From assembly GCA_947457255.1 (NCBI GenBank), contig CANGUZ010000004.1:1-64000 (forward strand): a DNA stretch of 64,000 bases, read 5' to 3'. Position 1 is the first letter of the stretch, and the number at the start of each line of letters is the position of its first letter. This stretch comes from Flavobacteriaceae bacterium (lineage in GTDB: Bacteria; Bacteroidota; Bacteroidia; Flavobacteriales; Flavobacteriaceae). Positions 60,356-64,000 of the stretch are shown here, in pieces. Made by a program: the position numbers and the translations under genes. A model generated the notes under the pieces. That model had not been told where the DNA came from. It saw only the letters and a program-made list of their open reading frames with translations, and did no database searches.

Positions 60356-61222
60356 TTAATCCAAAATAATTTTCAGAGAATCTCTTTCACCTTTTTTAGC
60401 ACTAAGAGAAATATCATATTGTTGAATGTCAGTAAATATGCTGACAGAACTTGTGTTTGGGGAAACATTTCCTTCATTTAGGGCTTCAACTTCAATAATG
60501 TTGATGCCTGGAATAAGTTCAATTTCTAATAATTCTCCTTTTTTGGTAACTTTAAGATTTGGAAATATAATTTTACCATTCAAATATAAATTGATAATAT
60601 CTGCGTCTTCTTCAAATCGATCCCAAACTTTGATTTTTACACTTTTTGTGAAGAGCTTAATTTCTTTTTTATCGATTAGTATTATTTGACTTTTGTTTGC
60701 ATTTGTTTGTTTACTAGAATCTTCTACAATTAAACTTTGATTTTCGTTATCACGGTATTTTTTAGTTAGTTTAGTAAAAGTAGGGTGACAAATACCTTCG
60801 GAATATGTTTTGCTCTTTAAATCATATATTAAGTCTGTGCCATAATTTTTTAAATCCAATATTAACATATTTTTGATTTCATCAACTATTAATTCACCTT
60901 TAAAATTACGAAAGCAAAGGATGCTCCAAGTAGTTTGAGGATAATCAACCTTTAAAACTTTATCAAGAATTAATTTCACTTTTCCGTTTTTTACCGTTCC
61001 GCTAAATTGTATGACGAAATGGTTTTTTGTACCTTCTTCCACTACAAGTGTTTTACCAGATAGTTTGTTTCCGTCCTGTTTGATAATTGTTTCTTTATTG
61101 AATGTAAACATTCGTCCATTAAGTTCATGAGAATCTCTACCAGTCCATCTACCATTCAAATCTTGACCTGACAAAAAAAGTGGTACTAAAATATGCAATA
61201 ATAAAAATGAAATTTGTTTCAA
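60356..61222 (-). CDS. Secreted hypothetical protein
   Basis: Signal peptide; 288 aa; LNGRWTGRDSHELNGRM... Confidence 0.7.
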   Translation of the reverse strand: MKQISFLLLHILVPLFLSGQDLNGRWTGRDSHELNGRMFTFNKETIIKQDGNKLSGKTLVVEEGTKNHFVIQFSGTVKNGKVKLILDKVLKVDYPQTTWSILCFRNFKGELIVDEIKNMLILDLKNYGTDLIYDLKSKTYSEGICHPTFTKLTKKYRDNENQSLIVEDSSKQTNANKSQIILIDKKEIKLFTKSVKIKVWDRFEEDADIINLYLNGKIIFPNLKVTKKGELLEIELIPGINIIEVEALNEGNVSPNTSSVSIFTDIQQYDISLSAKKGERDSLKIILD

Positions 61223-61253
61223 GGTTTGAAGTTTTAAAATGTTTTACAACATA

Positions 61254-61489
61254 TTTATACGCGAAACAAACCTTCATATACAAACAAAATTGGGTAGCTT
61301 GGCGAAGGTTTGTTTCGCTATATTTTATTCTCAAATATATAAAAAAAAGTACTAATCTTCGAAATTTGCTAAGCGATGTCCCCAACTTCGTAGCTAGAGA
61401 AATAGCCAACTAAAGCGGTGCAACAAAAAAGCGTACTAGAATTATAATGATGCAAGAAATGGGCATGAAGACAGTATACTTCGTGCAGC
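61254..61489. repeat. About 235-bp structured repeat, copy 2
   Basis: Contains perfect 15-bp inverted repeat GCGAAACAAACCTTC (61261-61275)/GAAGGTTTGTTTCGC (61304-61318). Confidence 0.9.
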
Positions 61490-61526
61490 GATTTAAAACG
61501 TATGAATTACATAACTTTTCATAATT

Positions 61527-61565
61527 TATATATAACAGGAACATACTTTTTGATTGTCATATTTG
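61527..61565 (+). promoter_or_regulatory. Candidate regulon promoter, site 6, upstream of FMN reductase
   Basis: TATATATAACA - N24 - TTTG. Confidence 0.52.
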
Positions 61566-61595
61566 TTTCATCTTAAACTTATAAAACCATTCAAA

Positions 61596-62147
61596 ATGTA
61601 TCACATCTCAATCATCTCATCCAGTATTAGAACGGGCAGAAAAAGTCATGCTGTTGCACTCTACTTGCAACACTATTTAAATGAGAATAAATTAGCAACT
61701 GTAGAAATTTTGGATTTAGCTTCCTATAATTTTCCCATTTTTGAAGCACCATTAAAATACCAACCCAATCCGAGTTTTGATGCTTTAGAATTCAAAAATA
61801 AAATTATTCAATCAGATGGGGTAATTGTAGTTACTCCAGAATATAACGGAAGTTTGCCCGCCAGTTTAATAAACGCCATTGATTTATTATATGAAGAATG
61901 GCATCGAAAACCTGTAGCTTTTTCAACGGTTTCATCAGGAGATTTCGGAGGGTTGCAAGCGCTCACTCAGTTGCAATTTATCTTTTGGAAAATAAGAGCT
62001 TGGACCTTCACAGCCAATTTTCCTATATCGAGAGTACAAGAAAAATTTGACGATTATGGTGTTCCAACTAACAAACAAGAAAGTGACGCGTTTGCAGAAA
62101 TTTTTATCGACGAATTTATTAAATGCATCGAGTCAAGTAAAAAATGA
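61596..62147 (+). CDS. NADPH-dependent FMN reductase family protein
   Basis: ISIISSSIRTGRKSHAVALYL; VVTPEYNGSLPASLINAIDLL; start at ATG MYHISII. Confidence 0.9.
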   Translation: MYHISIISSSIRTGRKSHAVALYLQHYLNENKLATVEILDLASYNFPIFEAPLKYQPNPSFDALEFKNKIIQSDGVIVVTPEYNGSLPASLINAIDLLYEEWHRKPVAFSTVSSGDFGGLQALTQLQFIFWKIRAWTFTANFPISRVQEKFDDYGVPTNKQESDAFAEIFIDEFIKCIESSKK

Positions 62148-62181
62148 GTCTTTGAAAATGATTCTCAAAACCATTTAATAA

Positions 62182-62362
62182 GTAGAAAACACAGATAAAA
62201 TCTTGAAAAAATACAGAAACAGATATTCCAATTAAACCAAAGATGCCTGCTTATATAATTCACTTTACCGCTTGGGTTAATAGTAAAAACAATTTAAATT
62301 TTCGAAACGATAGTTATAGTTTAAACAAACAATTGGGTAAAGACCTTTTTAAAGAAAATTAA
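62182..62362 (+). pseudogene. C-terminal remnant of a YcbB-type murein L,D-transpeptidase
   Basis: Two-frame readout VENTDKILKK / NTETDIPIKPKMPAYIIHFTAWVNSKNNLNFRNDSYSLNKQLGKDLFKEN*. Confidence 0.6.
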
Positions 62363-62391
62363 ATATATGAATTCTAATACTTTTTTAAAAA

Positions 62392-62430
62392 GTTATATAA
62401 CAAATTAACAATCAAATATATAGAATTTTA
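62392..62430 (+). promoter_or_regulatory. Candidate regulon promoter, site 7, upstream of DUF2383 protein
   Basis: GTTATATAACA - N24 - TTTA. Confidence 0.58.
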
Positions 62431-62466
62431 CCATTATAAAATCATTACTATTAAATTCAAATTAAG

Positions 62467-62940
62467 ATGGAAATCCAAAAAACAATTGAAGCACTAAACT
62501 CCTTAATCGTAATCAATAACGACCGAATAGAAGGATACAAAACAGCTAATGAAGAAACAAATGAAACTGACTTAAAAATGCTGTTTTCAGACTTAATGCA
62601 AACCAGCGTAGCATGTCGAAGAGAATTGGTTGAAGAAGTAAAAAAACTTGGAGGAACTCCAGATGGAGGAACAAGAACCACAGGAAAATTTTTTAGAGTT
62701 TGGATGGATGTTAAAGCCGCATTGACAGGAAACGATCGAGAATCAATTCTGAACTCTTGCGAGTATGGTGAAGATGTAGCTTTAGAAACCTACAAAAAAG
62801 TATTAGTGCACGACCCTCAAGAAACAAACTCGAAAGAACAAGATATGTTGAATAAACAGTATGCATTACTAAAAGCAGATCACGACAAAGTAAAGGAATT
62901 GCGTGACACAATTGCCAATGAAAAACAGCACGCAGAATGA
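62467..62940 (+). CDS. PA2169/DUF2383 four-helix-bundle protein
   Basis: IEALNSLIVINNDRIEGYKTANEETNETDLKMLFSDLMQTSVACRREL. Confidence 0.88.
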   Translation: MEIQKTIEALNSLIVINNDRIEGYKTANEETNETDLKMLFSDLMQTSVACRRELVEEVKKLGGTPDGGTRTTGKFFRVWMDVKAALTGNDRESILNSCEYGEDVALETYKKVLVHDPQETNSKEQDMLNKQYALLKADHDKVKELRDTIANEKQHAE

Positions 62941-63020
62941 TCAATGTTATTTGTCAAGAGAAGAAAACATTCACCAAAAATTGAGACTTTTGGTACTAAC
63001 AGATGACATTGATAGTTTTA

Positions 63021-63059
63021 AAACCTACAAGATTTTTATGATTTTGTAGGTTTATTTTA
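63021..63059 (+). terminator. Terminator-like hairpin directly upstream of TspO gene
   Basis: AAACCTACAA-loop-TTGTAGGTTTATTTTAA. Confidence 0.7.
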
Positions 63060-63075
63060 ATCACAAAACAAACAT

Positions 63076-63567
63076 ATGGACAAAACAACTACATTATCCA
63101 ATACTTGGAAGCTAGGCATTTGCATCATAATTTGCCAAGCTACTGGGATTATTTCAGGCTTATTGACCAACACCCAAAATAATGAATGGTACGACAAAAT
63201 CGTAAAACCCTCTTGGAATCCTCCCGGATATTTATTCGGACCTGTTTGGAACATTTTATACTTGTTGATGGGAATTTCACTTTGGCTAATTTGGAAAAGT
63301 AATGCGCCTGAAAGTCAGAAAGCAGAAGCTTGTCTCATTTTTGCGATGCAACTGTTTTTAAATTTTTGGTGGACGATTTTGTTTTTCAAATTACATTCTC
63401 CTATTGCCGCTTTTGCCGAAATTATTGTGATGATCGTACTAATTGTACTTACTATCTATAAGTTCTCAAAAATTAGTACAACCGCTGCTTGGTTACTCGT
63501 TCCTTACATTTCATGGGTGTGCTTTGCTGCAATCTTAAACTACAACCTTTGGAAGTTAAATTTATAA
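63076..63567 (+). CDS. TspO/MBR family protein
   Basis: WYDKIVKPSWNPPGYLFGPVWNILYLLMGISLWLIWK. Confidence 0.93.
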   Translation: MDKTTTLSNTWKLGICIIICQATGIISGLLTNTQNNEWYDKIVKPSWNPPGYLFGPVWNILYLLMGISLWLIWKSNAPESQKAEACLIFAMQLFLNFWWTILFFKLHSPIAAFAEIIVMIVLIVLTIYKFSKISTTAAWLLVPYISWVCFAAILNYNLWKLNL

Positions 63568-63571
63568 AACA

Positions 63572-64000
63572 TGCAAACCTATATCAAAAGCCTATTAGAA
63601 GATACCGGGAATATTTCATTATTTACAGGAAGATTTTTTAAGGAAATCATTAGACTTCCCTTTCCAATCAATGAATTTTTACGCCAATGTTATGCTATTG
63701 GTTATAAATCATTACCTCTAGTTTCTATTACTGGCTTTATCATGGGATTGGTACTTACCATTCAGTCAAGACCAACGATGACCAAATTTGGAGCAGAATC
63801 ATGGCTTCCGAGTATGGTTTCCTTGTCACTAATCAGAGAAATAGCACCAGTAGTAACAGCCTTGATTTGTGCTGGCAAAATTGCTTCAGGCATTGGTGCC
63901 GAACTAGGTTCTATGAAAGTAACCGAACAAATTGATGCTATGGAAGTTTCTGCCATCAATCCGTATAAATATTTAGTGGTATCACGCATTTTAGCCACTA
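63572..64000 (+). CDS. MlaE-family ABC transporter permease, truncated by window end
   Basis: Hand translation MQTYIKSLLEDTGNISLFTGRFFKEIIR...LIREIAPVVTALICAGKIASGIGAELGSMKVTEQIDAMEVSAINPYKYLVVSRILAT. Confidence 0.9.

Noticed and set aside
53157-61222. Calling the island a canonical integron
   Set aside because: No IntI in the window and boundary motifs (GTTAGCG) do not fully match GTTRRRY; kept only as a cassette-like hypothesis.

Overview
AT-rich Bacteroidota chromosome segment, probably Flavobacterium-like: TonB-associated proteins, a T9SS-type C-terminus, bacillithiol and menaquinone genes, and TAnnTTTG promoters. About 0-26 kb is mostly ordinary core genome: TonB-type receptor, TPR protein, FtsE, a small glycosyltransferase cluster, M28 peptidase, tRNA-His, bshB1, menF, purL, rhomboid, pyrE and NUDIX. 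About 26-53 kb and 61.5-64 kb is a stress/envelope region: cupin, two AraC paralogues, a giant PAS hybrid histidine kinase, NDH-2, P-type ATPase, AI-2E and YihY proteins, OmpA, DUF4832, GH130 plus GT4, a membrane-tethered receiver, BON, Dps, SHOCT, OsmC, PfpI, FMN reductase, DUF2383, TspO and MlaE. An accessory island of about 8 kb (about 53.1-61.5 kb), with every convincing ORF on the minus strand, interrupts it. The two most interesting signals are: (1) a promoter architecture, TATAACA-N24-TTTR, with identical spacing upstream of seven transcription units of the stress region on both sides of the island, suggesting an undescribed regulon (alternative sigma factor or activator); and (2) the island itself, which looks like an array of gene cassettes (PD-(D/E)xK protein, RelE/ParE TA, DUF418, MNT/HEPN, CBM20-esterase, VOC lipoprotein) bounded by GCTAAC/GTTAGC motifs, structured spacers and three families of long repeats, with no integrase in view. 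Other points: a poly-A frameshift at the start of the AI-2E gene, a decayed duplication of the osmC 3' end, an L,D-transpeptidase remnant and a (GAAA)13 microsatellite. All assignments come from reading the sequence; no database search was run.
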